NCBI GenBank assembly: GCA_024291935.2
Contig: CM044314.1
Location: forward strand, 25,766,001-25,830,000
DNA: 64,000 bases
Direction: 5' to 3'
DNA from: Okapia johnstoni
Lineage: Eukaryota; Chordata; Mammalia; Artiodactyla; Giraffidae
The notes below the pieces were generated by a model. It did no database searches, was not told where the DNA came from, and saw nothing but the letters and a program-made list of their open reading frames with translations. Numbering within the stretch: position 1 is the first letter of the stretch; each line of letters opens with the position of its first letter. Below, one piece after another: positions 1 through 12,022 of this stretch. Made by a program: the position numbers and the translations under genes.

Positions 1-831
1 GAAACGCTGGGCTGGAGGAAGCACAAGCTGGAATCAAGATTGCCAGGAGAAATATCAATAACTTCAGATATGCAGATGACACCACCCTTTTGGCAGACAG
101 AGAAGAACTAAAGAGCCTCTTGATGAAAGTGAAAGAGGAGAGTGAGAAAGTTGGCTTAAAGCTCAACATTCAGAAAACTAAGATCATGGCATCCAGTCCC
201 ATCACTTCATGGCAAATAGATGGGGAAACAGTGGAAACAGTGGCTGACTTTATTTTTTGGGGGGGCTCCAAAATCACTGCAGATGGTGATTGCAGCCATG
301 AAATTAAAAGACGCTTACTCCTTGGAAGGAAAGTTATGACCAATCTAGACAGCATATTAAAAATCAGAGACATTACTTTGCCAACAAAGGTCCATCTAGT
401 CAAGGCTATGGTTTTTCCAGTAGTCATGTATGGATGTGAGAGTTGGACTATAAAGAAAGCTGAGCGCCGAAGAATTGATGCTTTTGAACTGTGGTATTGG
501 AGAAGACTCTTGAGAGTCCTCTGGACTGCAAGGAGATCCAACCAGTCCATCCTAAAGGAGATCAGGCCTGGGTGTTCACTGGAAGGTCTGATGTTGAAGC
601 TGAAACTCCAATACTTTGGCCACCTGATGTGAAGAGCTGACTCACTTGAAAAGACCTTGATACTTGGAAAGACTGAGGGCAGGAGGAGAGGATGAGATGG
701 TTGGATGGCATCACCGACTCAATGGACATCGGTTTGGGTAGACTTTGGGAGTTGGTGATGGACAGGGAGGCCTGGTGTGCTGCGGTTCAGGGGGTCGCAA
801 AGAGTTGGACACAACTGAGCGACTTAACTGA
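1..831 (+). mobile_element. BovB (RTE) LINE, 3' portion
   Basis: This is the 3' part of a BovB non-LTR retrotransposon. The reverse-transcriptase catalytic YADD motif is readable near 70-81, and an open frame runs from 90 to 632. After that the frame is broken (a TGA where the family reads on at about 630), and the familiar BovB 3' end leads to a terminus at about 831 resembling the Bov-tA tail. The left edge is cut by the window. The same sequence recurs at 28906-29690 and 34700-35620. It is a dead copy; the 180-codon frame is a relic, not a host gene. Confidence 0.95.
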
Positions 832-1506
832 TAACCCAGCAATCCCACTCCTAGGCATATACCCTGAGGAAACCAAAATTGAAAGACACATGTATCCCAT
901 TGTTCATTGCAGCACTATTGACAATAGCTAGAACATGGAAGGAACCTAGATGTCCATTGACAGATGAATGGATAAAGAAGTTGTGATACATATACACAAT
1001 GGAATATTACTCAGCCATAAAAATCAACTCATTTGAGTCAGTTCTCATGAGGTGCACGAACCTAGAACCTATTATACAGAGTGAAGTGAGTCAGAAAGAG
1101 AAAGATAAATATTGTATTCTAACATATATATGGAATCTAGAAGAATAGTACTGAAGAATGTATTTACAGAGCAGCAGTGGAGAAACAGACATAGAGAATA
1201 GACTTATGGATATGGGGAGAGGGGAGGAGAGGGTGAGATGTATGGAAAGAGTAACATGGAAACTTACATTACCATATGTAAAATAGACAGCCAACAGGAA
1301 TTTGCTGTATGACTCAGGAAACTCAAACGGGCTCTGTATCGACCTAGAGTGGTGGGATTGGGAGGGAGATGGGAGAGAGGTTCAAAAGGGAGGGGATTTA
1401 TGTATCCCTATGGCTGATTCATGTTGAGGTTTGACAGAAAACAACAAAATTCTGTAAAGCAATTATCCTTCAATAAAATAATAAATTAAAACAAACAAAC
1501 AAAAAA
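832..1506 (+). mobile_element. L1 3' end, 5'-truncated, with A-rich tail
   Basis: The sequence starts with the end of L1 ORF2 (peptide [11 protein letters not shown]), passes through the 3' UTR and finishes in an AATAAA-rich, A-rich tail at about 1470-1506. It abuts the BovB 3' end with no unique DNA between them, so one element inserted at the edge of the other. Confidence 0.9.
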
Positions 1507-1545
1507 CACATCTGCAAAGCACAATAAAAACAAGGTGTGCCTGTT
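1503..1545. mobile_element. Tigger1-like DNA transposon end fragment
   Basis: The stretch around CAAAGCACAATAAAA followed by AAGGTGTGCCTG resembles the terminal inverted repeat of the mammalian Tigger1 (pogo) family. Only about 40 bases are left and the start merges with the L1 A-tail. Confidence 0.4.
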
Positions 1546-3196
1546 AATCAGTGTAGTGATTGTATCACTGTAGTGATATAATATTCTCTTTGTATTTAAT
1601 GGTATTTGGTTTGCTAACGTTTTATTTAGGTTTTTTTGCATATGTATTTGTGTGTGACATGAGTTTTTGGTAATGCCTTGGTTAGGTTTTGGTATCATGG
1701 GTGTGCTTGCCTCATAAAAAATTTGAAGAGTGTTTGCTCATTTTCTGTTCTCTGGAAGAAATGAAGTAACACGCACATTTTTTCTTCCTTAAATATTTTG
1801 TAGAGCTACATGTGAAAACATTTGGGCCCATAGTTCTTATATGATCTCAATTTTGGACTTTTTCTTCTGTCAGTTTGATAAGTTACATTTTTCTAGAAAT
1901 TTGTTTTATCTGACATTTTCAGAATTTTGACATACAATGTTTTAGTAACATTCTTTTAAATCCATCCCACCAAGAGTTTATCGGTTTTCTTAGTTTTGCA
2001 AAAATTGACTATGTTCCTTTTGTACTGTATGATTGTTTTCTATTTCATTAATTTATGCTCTTGGTTATTTCTTTTTTCCTTTTAGACAATTTGTTCTTTC
2101 TATAACTTCTTTCTGGTATGAATGCTTACCTAATTAACTTTTGACCTTCTTATATTCTAAATAAGTATAAAGTTATATATTTTCCTATACACATGACTTA
2201 CATATTTCACAAGCTATATTTTCAATTATTATTTAGTGAAAATATACTCTTGGTTACTATTAAGATTTCTTCTTTGACTCATGGAGCATTTGGAAGGGAC
2301 TTGATTACACGTGGGGATTCTCATCGTTTTTTTGCTAGTACTGATTACCAGCAAAACTACATTATTATCAGATAGCATACTCTGTATGGGCCTTTAAAAT
2401 TTGTTGAAACAGCTTTTTGATCCTTTGAAATTTATTACTTGCTTCACAGAGTAATCTTGAAAAATGCTTCTGTTTTACTTGAAAAGAAGGAATCTCAAAT
2501 TACTAGGTGCAGTGTTTTATATCTGCCTGTTAGGTTCAGATCTTCTGTGACCTTACTGATTTTATGGTCTGCTTGGGCCATAAGAAGGATGTTTTGAAAC
2601 TTTACATAATAATTATGGATTTGTCTGTTTCTTATTTGAGACTATATTGTCAGATGCTTTAAATTTAGAATCATTTTGTCTTGTTGGTAAATTGAATTTT
2701 TCCTTTTTAAGTGAAATGAAAAATTATATCTCTGGTATAGTTTTTACTTTGAAGTTTCTTTTGTCTGATATTAGCATCATTTCTCTAGATTTTTTTACAC
2801 CATGTATCTTTTTCTGTCCTTATATTTGTCATCTTTGTATTTAAAATATGGTTTAGTTTTCTACTCATTCTGACATTTGTCTTTGTAATTTGATTGGACT
2901 TATATGTGGGCTTAAACCTTAATTTTTCACATCTGTCTTAGATTTCTTTTTGTCTCCTCTCTTTTTGGTTGATTAATTTTTTTATCATTCCATTTCCCCA
3001 CTGTTTGTACAGGTTAGAGTCTTTTACTTCTTTTAGTGGTTATCCTAGTTATTGCAGCAAGCAATTAACTTTAACTAAAGTCTAATATTTATATCTTTAC
3101 TCTCCTCTTGGACAGTGTAGAGTTCCTAGAGTACATTTTACTATTACACCTGATTTACATTGCTATTGTTGCTGTATATTCTATTATTTTAAATTC

Positions 3197-3290
3197 GTGG
3201 TGGTGGTGGAGTCACTAAATTGTGTCTAGCTTACTGCGACCCCATGGACTGTAGCCCATGAATCTCCTGTGTCCATGGGATTTAAACAGG
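3197..3290 (-). mobile_element. Bov-tA-type SINE fragment
   Basis: It contains the antisense Bov-tA core (GCGACCCCATGGACTGTAGCC, then a TCTGTCCATGGGATT-like block). Only about 90 bases remain. Confidence 0.75.
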
Positions 3291-3492
3291 AAGACATTAT
3301 TATTATTGTTTTATACAGTCAGCGTCCTTTTACCCACATATATATCTTTGCCTTTCATTCTGTTCTGCATCTCTGACCTTATATCTGGGATCATCTTTTG
3401 TTTTTGTCTGAAGAATAGCCATTGATATTTCCTTTATCGTAGGTCTGCTGGTGATTCACTCTTCATTTTTGTTTAGTGATATGTATAAGTTA

Positions 3493-3493
<1 letters not shown>

Positions 3494-3536
<43 letters not shown>
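3494..3536 (+). repeat. (TG)n microsatellite
   Basis: An uninterrupted TG dinucleotide run of about 21 units, probably length-polymorphic, embedded in antisense L1 sequence. Confidence 0.97.
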
Positions 3537-3537
<1 letters not shown>

Positions 3538-4794
3538 TTCTTGAATATGTCTCTTGATGTCTTTCCTCACTTTTGGAAACTTTTTCGCCTTAAATTTTCA
3601 AATTTTATTTCTGCCCATTTTCTCTTTTTCCAGGCTTCAATTACATATATATTAAAAATATTCTCTTTATCTATGGTGTCTCATGCCCTTTTCTCAATAT
3701 TGCCCAGCTGCTTTTCTTTCTGTCCTTCATTCTAAAGATACATATATATATGTATGTATACATGCACACATACATATTTTGATCTTATAGTTTAGCAAGT
3801 CTCTTCACTTTTTTCTAATCCACTGTTAAAACTATCTGTTGAATTTTTAATACTGATCTTGTGTTTTTTAGTTCTAAAATTTTCAACAGTTTATAGTCTC
3901 CAGTTCTCTGAAGTTCTCAATTTTGTTTTTTTTCTTTGAGCTGACCAGTATGTGTGTCTGGTACCTCTGATACCTGAAGTCCATGTGTACCTCTTTCTAC
4001 CACTGTGAGTTTTTGGGGGGTTCATTTGTGGGGTTTTGTTGGGGTTTTTTTGCTGGTTTTCTCTCATGGCATCATCTTTCGTGCCTGGGTAGTTTTGCTT
4101 GTGTGTCAGAAACTGTATTTGTATAATTAGTTTAGAGATAATCTGAGGCCTAGGATGTTATCTTCTTCTAGAGAGAATTTTAGGTTTGCTTCTGTCAGGG
4201 ACCTGGGAAGCATTAGCAAGCTGGGGCCATCTTAATCCAGCTTTGGTGACTGTTCTCTTTGAAGCAGAGTTGCAGTTCCTGGTAAGGCCTGTTGACTTCT
4301 GTCTCACCCTGTCTAAAGCTGCAACATTTGGATACTAACCCAGAGCAGGGATTCATAGTGGTTCCTGTCCCCATAGCCCTGGAGGTTAGTTAAAGTGTCT
4401 CTTGGCTGGCCTTCCAGAATTGTCATCCACTCCCTAGGCAGTAAAGGTCTTTGTCCTCCCCTGGTTAAGCAGTTCTTGCTGGTCTTGTGACCTCTGCCTT
4501 CAAGCAGGTGTTTTTGATATTTTGTTTAGCTTTTTCTACTTCAGCAGTTGGGTTGGCCCCTATTATAATCCAGCATTGCTTGAAGTGAAAGTCTAGCCCT
4601 TTCATATATATGTATATAAACACACTTTTGTAATGAAAGCAAAAATTTTCACTGTTATAATTTGCATTTCCTTGATTAGTAGTACATTTGAACATCTTAT
4701 ATATGTATTGGCTATTTTTTATCCTGTCAATTTCTTTGGTCCATATCTTTTTTGATTAGTTTTCTTTTTACATGTTGATCTAGCATTTTATGAA

Positions 4795-5342
4795 TTTTTA
4801 AAAAAAATTTATTGAAGTATAGTTGATTTATATTGTGTTAATTTCTGCTACACAGCAAAGTGATTCAGTTATACATGTATAGATTCTTTTTCATATTTTT
4901 TTCCATTATGGCTTATTAAGGATATTGAATATAGTTCCCTGTGATACACATTGTTGTTTATCCATTCTATACATAATAGTTTGCATCTGCTAATCCCAAA
5001 CTGTCAATCCATCCTTCCCCCAACCTTTACTCCCTTGGCAACAGCAAGTCTGTTCAGTATGTCTGTGAATCTGTTTCTGTTTTATAGATAAATTTGTGTC
5101 ATATTTTAGACTCCATGTGTTAAGTAATAAACCATATGGTATTTGTCTCTTTCTGATTTACTTGACTTAGTACGATAATCTCTAGTTGCATCCACGTTGC
5201 TGCAAATGGCATTATTTCATTCGTTCATTTTTGTGGCTAAGTAGTATTCCACTGTGTATGTGCACCACATCTTTATCCATTCATCTGTCAATGGACTTTC
5301 AGGTTATTTCCATGTCTTAGGTATTGTGAATAGTAGCACTTT
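4795..5342 (-). mobile_element. L1 3' end, antisense
   Basis: It reads T-rich first, then the reverse complement of the L1 3' UTR and ORF2 C-terminal region, including the antisense of the conserved block encoding the LMNGIYPV-type end near 5230-5330. The copy is degenerate. Confidence 0.8.
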
Positions 5343-5347
5343 ATATT

Positions 5348-5564
5348 TTTTTTTAAAAAATGTATTTACTTGTCTGTGTAGGGTCTTGGTTGCAGCACAG
5401 AGGATCTTCATCATGGTTCATAGGCTCTCTACTTGTGGTGCGCAGGCTCCAGAGGGCACAGGCTCAGTAGCTGACCCTCAGCATGTGGGCTCTTAGTTCC
5501 CTGACCAAGGATCAAACCTCCTGCATTGGATGGTGGATTCTTTTTTTTTTTTTTTTTTTTTTTT
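5348..5564 (-). mobile_element. CHR-type tRNA-Glu SINE, antisense, with T run
   Basis: The antisense of the CHR-2 family body (GGTCTTGGTTGCAGCA, CTACTTGTGGTGCGCAGGCTC, CTGACCAAGGATCAAAC) ends within its tRNA-like head. It is followed by a 24-base T homopolymer at 5541-5564. Confidence 0.85.
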
Positions 5565-6047
5565 AGGTATTCAGATGTCTTTGTCTTTCATGGCTTTTAT
5601 GTTTTAGGTCTTGCAGATTAGGATGTAATATTTTATATTTTGTTTTTAATATTTATCTCTTTAATTCTTTTACACTGGATTTTTTTGTGTATATATTGTA
5701 AAATACTTGATTTCTTAGCTAAATGAATATTAGGAGAAGAGCTTCTTTTTCCTCCTACTGTAAAGATTTTTGCAGGCCACACTTGGGGCCACACTTTTGT
5801 AACCCACACTTGTGGGGGTTCTCCCCTCTTTCCCGCACATTCCTGTCTTGTGGAATGAAGCCTGAATGTTGTCTCAGGGGAGTCCTCTTGACGTGTTTCA
5901 TTGAAGGAAATGACTGAAAGGGAGACAAGAAGTTATGAACTGCCATCACACAGATGTTGAGGCCAGTGATAATGTGTAGGGCCCACTTTTTTGTAACTAG
6001 TTTATTTTTGTAAAAGTGAGAGCTATTCAATCTAAAAAATTCAAATG
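5565..6047. other. IPPK intron sequence, nothing recognised
   Basis: AT-rich at the start, then a mixed-composition stretch. There is an imperfect local repeat of CCACACTTG(G/T) at about 5777-5815. No coding signal was found. Confidence 0.5.
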
Positions 6048-6350
6048 AGACTTCCCTGGTGGCGCAGTGGATAAGAATCCTCCTGCCAATGCAGAGAGCA
6101 TGGGTTCGATCATTGGTCCAGGAAGATTCCACCTGCCATGGACCAACTAAACCCATGATTTAGTGCCCGAGAGCTGCAACTACTGAGCCTACATGACAAT
6201 TACTAAAGCCTGCACGCTCTAGGACTCACAAGCCACAACTAATGAGCCCCTGTGCTGCAACTACTGAAGCCTGTGCATCGCAACTAGAGAGTAGCCCCCA
6301 CTCTTTGAAACTAGAGAAAGCCCACGTGCGGCAACAAAGACCCAGGGTGA
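6048..6350 (+). mobile_element. CHR-2-type tRNA-Glu SINE, full length
   Basis: It begins with the GACTTCCCTGGTGGCGCAGTGG head, contains the GGGTTCGATC B-box-like motif and continues through the repeated CAACTACTGAGCC body to GCAACAAAGACCCAG. It sits about 250 bases upstream of the IPPK exon at 6606. Confidence 0.92.
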
Positions 6351-6605
6351 TACTCAGTGCTGTCAGTGTGGCTATTGCTTTTTCTTACAAGGTGGACTGT
6401 GATTTCTTGCTGAAGTCCTAGTCTCCGGAATCAGGGTCCATAAATTGCCTATAGTGAGAGGTCAGAGGGCGGGACTGGCCTCTAATGAGCCCTTTGGGCC
6501 TGGGTCTTCCTAACCCACCCTTGATCTGGGACCAGTTCCCGGACCTCTCCAATTGGGAAAGGTATATGTGGGGGTGCCGTGGAACTGACTTCTCCTTCCC
6601 TGCAG

Positions 6606-6685
6606 GTTCAGCAGTACCGGGTTGCCATGACTGCAAAGGACTGCTCCATCATGATCGCGCTCTCTCCTTGTCTGCAGGATGCAAG
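6606..6685 (+). CDS. IPPK: IPPK penultimate coding exon
   Basis: This exon encodes 26 residues plus two bases of the next codon. It reads VQQYRVAMTAKDCSIMIALS and then PCLQDA, which I recognise as the C-terminal region of inositol-pentakisphosphate 2-kinase. The family enzyme phosphorylates Ins(1,3,4,5,6)P5 at position 2 to make phytate (InsP6), in nucleus and cytosol. The acceptor is CCCTGCAG just before 6606 and the donor is AAG|GTGAG at 6686. The phase-2 end joins exactly to the exon at 9326 to restore a serine codon. The upstream exons that hold the nucleotide-binding and catalytic residues are left of the window, so the preceding intron exceeds 6.6 kb. The reading frame is intact and nearly identical to the human protein as I know it. 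Confidence 0.95.
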
Positions 6686-9325
6686 GTGAGGCACCTTCTG
6701 CTATGTCACATGTCCTTGGTTTAGTAAGATTTTGTGGTTTGGCAAGAGAGTTGGTGTCCTTATATTTAGAGAGGCCCTTGAAGGATCAGTCTATAAACAA
6801 AGGCCAATTTCCAAGGCCTACTTAATATAATGGGGATTATTAACTCTTGCTCTTTAGAAGTTTGTAACAAGTCAAAGAGACATTTTTGAAAATAATTTTA
6901 AAAGCTTGTTCTATTAAATTCAAGATTACTATTATTTTCTAAGAAAATATCTCAAGGATTTTAGAACAGTTTAGATGCTATGGTGCAAATACCTTTCTGT
7001 CAAAGAAAACCTCAAGTTTCCATCATGGCTCAGAGGCCCAAGAAGCTGTAGGTTCCTCTGGGGCTTCTTTTCCCTCCTTTTTCCAGGTCCTGATGTGCCA
7101 ACCTTTATAGTCATTTCAAAGCCTTTAAAACAACATTCCATTGTTCTGTTTCCTCTTTGCAGCATCTCTCCCAGGACATCATTATCCAATCCCATCTCTG
7201 CCTTTTTTAGGAATTCAGGATGAACCTGATAATCTTCTCTCATTGATTAGATGGCATCTTTAGCATTAATCTTCAGGGTGCCAAACCCCACACACGGTTT
7301 TGTGGAATGTTCCACAATCTTCTGATGTGTGTTCCTGGGTCAAGATGACCTTGTCACTGGCTGCCAGCCACTCGGTTTTCTGATGCTTTTGAATTAAACA
7401 TTCCTAGGAGTCCTGCTTCTTGGCAGGCACAGTATTGTCCACTTTTTGACAGGAAACATGGAGGGACATTTATAGGGCATAACTGAAATATTTTTAAAAA
7501 GAGTTGTTTAGTTGAAATCTCTCATTATCCCCTAAGAAAATGCTCCCAGTGCTTAGCAACAGGAATCCATTTGGATTAAGCTAGTATTGTTAGATGAGAG
7601 AAAACCACACAGATGTTATTATCTATCGCCCTTCCTGAAGGACGGATGTAGTCAGGATACAGAAATGTGAGGGGGTGGGGGCCAGGAGTCCTGACACCCT
7701 TGACCAGCTGCTCAACAGAAATCGACATGTTGGGAGAGGAGTGAGGACATGTGTCCAGAAACTTCTGAACCATGTGGGCACCTGTGTCATCCAAAGGGTA
7801 GAGAAGCATTTCAGGTATCAGAAGACTCAGATCTGGGCTCACTGGGAGCCTGAGGCTGACCAGTAGGCTCCTCAGGAGTGGCCCTTGCACCATGCTCTCA
7901 CCAGACTCTGTGTGATGGATTCCTTTCTTGATTCGTGTCATCTTGTCAGGTGTTGGTTCTGATGTGATGTGTGGTTTCCTATAAAATGTGCAGCCCTGGT
8001 GAGGGCCAGAGATGTTCACTGTCTAGCTCAGCTGCATGAAGCTTGGGTCTCAGGATCTGAGAGTGAGACTCAGAAGCAAGACCTTAATTTGTATACATGT
8101 TCTCTGCTGTTCAGGAGCGAGTAGCTAAGACCCCAGCAACTGAGCCAGGGATTCATTTTTCCTATAAACGGTATTTCTGAGCAGGAATTGAATGAGAGTC
8201 TAGGCCTTAATTAGGTTATTAGATAGGAATGTTTTTATCTGCCTTCCCTCTCCCAGGCAGGACCTTTTGAAATAGGTATTTTGTTTGTTTGTTTTTAATA
8301 ATGTCTAAATCTAGAGTAGTATGCATGGACAAACCAGAACTTCTTAATACTTCTCTCTTGGGCTAAACCGAGCTCGTATAATGTATTTAACCAATCACTT
8401 GGATGCATACTGAGAGCACTTTGAGAGCTAAGTGGTATACACTGAAATGTTAGTACAAAATTCAGAACTAGCCTGACAGTGTTTTGGTTGTTGCTGTTTT
8501 TCTAAGTCATGTCCAACTCTTTGTGACCCCAGGGACTGCAGCACCCCAGGCTTCCCAGTCCTTCACTGTCTCCTGAAATTTGCTCAAATTCATGTCCACT
8601 GAGTCGGTGATGCTATCCAGCCATCTCATCCTGTCGTCCCCTTCTCCTTCTGCCCTCAATCTTTTCCAGCATCAGGGTTTTTTCCAGTGAGTCAGCTCTT
8701 CACATCAAGTGTTTTTAAGTACAAGTAATTGTTTATATTTTGTTATAAGCATACAGCTATTCCAATATTTAGAAAAACCACAAAGCTAAACCCTAAGAAA
8801 CAAAATAGAAAACACTACAGACACAATTTGAGAATCAAACATGAAACCATTTGAGAACAAAATATGAAACCAGATCTCTCTTTCCTAATGTGAAAAAGCA
8901 TAGAGGAGCAAGAATTTCTCACTAGACATGGGAAAAGATATGTAAAGAAAAGTCTGTTCTTAACATTTTATGCATTTGGCTGTTGCATGGCTTGATCTAC
9001 TTTCTTTTTCTTAGGTTTTGTAATACTTGGCTCATGATAAGTAACATTTTTAGCATTTGTTTATACTACCGGGATATGGGGAATATCAAGTGCATAGTCT
9101 ACTTAATTGCTTTTCCGTCTTTCTGCACTTTTAACTCTTTCTCATCTGGTGTGCTGGTAGGTATCAGAGTAGGTGCCTCTCTTGCAGAAGCTTCAAGCAT
9201 GAGGCTTACAGCTGGCACAGATAGAGATGGAATGCACACAGATGCACAGAATGGGTGCTCTTTGTGAGTTGTGTTGAGAGGATTTGGGAGGTTTGTGTAT
9301 TCTGAAATTGCTCTTTTGCTTCCAG
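6686..9325 (+). other. Last intron of IPPK
   Basis: 2640 bases between GTGAG and TTCCAG. Apart from a BovB-derived 3' fragment at 8481-8710, no repeat or gene is recognised. The open frames on both strands at 7576-8019 and 6971-7243 show no family resemblance. Confidence 0.8.
8481..8710 (-). mobile_element. BovB 3'-end-derived fragment, antisense
   Basis: The reverse complement of the BovB 3' terminal region: GATGCTATCCAGCCATCTCA, CTTTTCCAGCATCAGGG and GTGAGTCAGCTCTTCACATC are all antisense versions of the segment at 600-800. No RT sequence remains. Confidence 0.9.
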
Positions 9326-9551
9326 CTCCGATCAAAGGCCTATTGTCCCTTCATCGAGATCTAGGTTTGCCTTCTCTGTGTCTGTGCTGGACCTTGACCT
9401 CAAGCCCTACGAGAGCATTCCTCATCAGTATAAACTGGATGGCAAGATAGTCAACTACTATTTAAAGACCGTACATGCCAAAGATGCCACCATGATGTCG
9501 ACGAGGTTCAAGGAAAGTGAAGATTGCACGTTAGTTCTCCATAAGGTCTAA
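9326..9551 (+). CDS. IPPK: IPPK terminal coding exon and stop
   Basis: This is the final coding exon of inositol-pentakisphosphate 2-kinase. The acceptor is GCTTCCAG|CTCCGAT. The first base completes a split serine codon, then 74 residues follow to TAA at 9549-9551. Recognisable blocks are SRFAFSVSVLDLDLKPYES, HQYKLDGKIVNYY and STRFKESEDCTLVLHKV, the conserved C-terminus of the family. Compared with the human protein as remembered, there are a few substitutions in the 30 residues before the stop (NYYL for NYYS, VHAKDATM for VRAKDNAV) and no frame damage. The 3' UTR runs on toward a convergent CENPP gene. This exon supplies the C-terminal lobe; the catalytic lysine and IP-binding residues are encoded outside the window. 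Confidence 0.96.
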
Positions 9552-11854
9552 CCTTTTTTCTGTAGTGGCTTTGAAACTTGAACACAGAATGTGAAGGTTG
9601 AATGATAGAGCTATTTTCTGTTGTGTTGGGTGACTTCTGGCTGTGAATGTTTTTGCTTTTCAACCCCTGTTCAGGTGGGACTGCCTCTGGGAGACATGGA
9701 ATGCCCTTAGAGACATCTTCCAGGACAAGGAATGTTGGACATGAGCCCAGCAGTGTGCTGTGTTCCTGGAGGTCCCCCTGGGCAGTTTTTCCTTTCCACC
9801 CAGGGTTCACATCTAATCTCTCAAAAGCCTTATAAGACCCAAGGTTTGGATCTCCTACCACCAGAATCCTAACATAGAAAACTTGAATTGTCACATACAC
9901 CTTACAGTTTGGACTTTGAAGAAAACACAGATACTACTGGAATGTTCCCAGCTGAGTTACCTGGTCAGTTCCAACACAAGCCATGTGTCAGCACAGGTTT
10001 AGTAGTTCCCTGCTGTGGAGAGCGCTGAGTTGCTGATGTGGACGTCAGTTCTGAGCAGCGGACTCACAGTCCGTGTGGAGGTGCCATACCCACTGCTCTG
10101 CTCAGGGCCAGCAGGGAGCGTGGGACTCAGGGCAGGGGTAGACACCACTCATGCGAGCACTGACTTTCTGTTTTGTGTTGAATGATTTTATCTTTAACTT
10201 TAGGGGAAACACGGTATTCTTTCCCACCTGAAATTGCTGCTGTGGAAGCTGAAAGCAGAGCTGTAACTCTGAGCTGCTATGCCCAGGGTGGGTGTCATGG
10301 GGTGCCTGTGCTTCTGCCAGTTCTGTGTTCTGACATTTTTGGATGTTTGGGAAACCTCAGCTACTTCTGCCAGGACCAGCATCCTGATTCGGGTTTCACT
10401 AAGATGTGTGGTGTTGGTGGCCTTGAGTAATTCTGGACCACCTCCCCATCGGGGCTGCCCAAGGCCCTGCTTCTGCATGATGAGCGACTCCTGGCTGGCA
10501 CCAAGAGGGTTCTTGTTGGGGTCACCAAAAGTGTGCCCAGCTGCTATGAAAACTGTTGGGAATCTTGGCTTCAGTTTTTTATTCTATGGTAGGTTGTATA
10601 GATTATTTATATCATCATTTTGAGGGACTAATGAAGGCTTATTGTAATATAATAGTAGTGAAACCATGAGATTGTATGAAAATAATACACAAAAAATGAG
10701 AATATTTTGCTGATTATAATTTTTGTGGGGAATTTTGTGATAAATTGAGAATTATGATTATTTGAATCAAGCCAGCTCTTCTAGAATTTATTCTTCAGTC
10801 CTGTCCTACCATTTACTTCTTACTTCTTTACTCAGAGGTTCAAAAAGATACTCAAATAACACATGCCTCTCATTCATGTGGGATGCTGGGGTACAGGGCT
10901 TTGGAGAGTCTACACATAGGGGTGTGCATGGAGCCCTGTTCTCATGGTCAAGTTGCAGGCTCCAGAGTACATGGAAGTAGGTAGCTGCCAGAGTGGTTTT
11001 GGCCTGAGGTTGTTCCTTGTTGCTGGCCTGGGGTGAGGATGGTCTTGCCCAGCACCAGGGTATGCAGGGGACCCTGAATCTCTTGTATGTGGAGCTCTGA
11101 AACCCCAGCCCCTCAAGGAGGTGGCCTGGGAAGCCTCCTGTTCCATATTCTGACTGGAGTGAACAGTCTGAAAACAATCATCCTCTATTTGGGGGAAAAA
11201 AATTAAAGATGAGTATCTCCTGCTAGAGGGTCTTGACCCAACCCTTTGCACTTCTCATACTCCACCTCAGCCCCTTCCCTGAGGCTTTCATTTGATGGAA
11301 ACACTGTTTTCACCCATTCTACTTTAAACTGGCGGCTCAGGTCAGTGCAGCACTTAGGACTCTGGGGGACTTTAATGAAAACACTGTTTTTTCTGTGCAG
11401 AGGGGCCGGGGGGCTAAGGCCCTGTGTGAAGGGACAATGCCGTATTTGCTGTCTTACTGCATTTGTTAATGTTAACCACTCTACTTTTTTTGTGAAAGAC
11501 CATGAAGAGTGAATGTCAGAAGACTTGCTGCTGAGAGGTGCTGTAAAAGCCTCCAGTGCTGCTTCCAGAGCTAGGAGATGAGGAGGGCGGTGTGGCTCCC
11601 CTGGGGTATCTGAGGAATGTAAAAGAATGAGGCTGCACTGGTAAGCCCTCCAGGAGTCTGGTGAATGGTAGGAGGAGGGCCGACCTTTGAGATGGGCTGG
11701 TGCCACCTCTGCCCTTAGATTCATACCAAGGTCGGGGCACAGTGGCTCCCCATATAGGATGGATAGCCACTCCTGTACTTTCTCGGATGTTGAGTTTACT
11801 TTTAAAAATACACTATATGTGTCACTTGTTTGGTATTTTCAATTTAAATAACTA

Positions 11855-11860
11855 TTTATT
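11855..11860 (-). promoter_or_regulatory. CENPP: Candidate CENPP poly(A) signal
   Basis: TTATTT-flanked TTTATT on the + strand reads AATAAA on the - strand, 163 bases beyond the CENPP stop codon. It lies inside the presumed IPPK 3' UTR. Confidence 0.5.
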
Positions 11861-11957
11861 TTTCATGTCCTGACAACTTATATATAATGTGCCATAATTG
11901 CATAAACATGTTCTAAAGGTAAGGTTTCTAAGTGGAAAAGAGCAAATGTTTATATTC

Positions 11958-11963
11958 AATAAA
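11958..11963 (+). promoter_or_regulatory. IPPK: Candidate IPPK poly(A) signal
   Basis: AATAAA in TTCAATAAAATCACAC, about 2.4 kb past the IPPK stop and only 60 bases before the CENPP stop codon on the other strand. Confidence 0.5.
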
Positions 11964-12022
11964 ATCACACACCTCCAGGTGCAGCATCTTACTCCTATGT
12001 GTAGTTGTTCACTGTTTGGGAA

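Larger units (their letters stand above)
1560..4780 (-). mobile_element. Old L1 (L1M type), antisense, fragmented
   Basis: This AT-rich stretch reads as reverse-complement L1 ORF2, for example the block near 1660-1740 resembling the antisense of the RT region. It is heavily mutated with no surviving frame. A Bov-tA fragment (about 3197-3290) and a TG microsatellite interrupt it. Outer limits are approximate, and parts of 2100-4780 may be other decayed repeat. Confidence 0.5.
9552..11963 (+). other. IPPK: Probable IPPK 3' UTR
   Basis: About 2.4 kb from the IPPK stop to the first good AATAAA on the + strand (11958-11963). It is largely free of recognisable interspersed repeats, unlike the flanks, which fits a transcribed 3' UTR. 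The longest frame inside it is antisense (11724-11203, 173 codons) and matches nothing I recognise. The 3' end is inferred from the poly(A) signal and from known IPPK transcripts having long UTRs. Confidence 0.5.

Noticed and set aside
7576..8019. 147-codon - strand frame in the IPPK intron
   Set aside because: No family resemblance and no splice signals that would join it to IPPK or another gene.
11203..11724. 173-codon frame on the - strand
   Set aside because: It lies antisense in the presumed IPPK 3' UTR, has no recognisable domain or splice context, and the translation looks like random composition.
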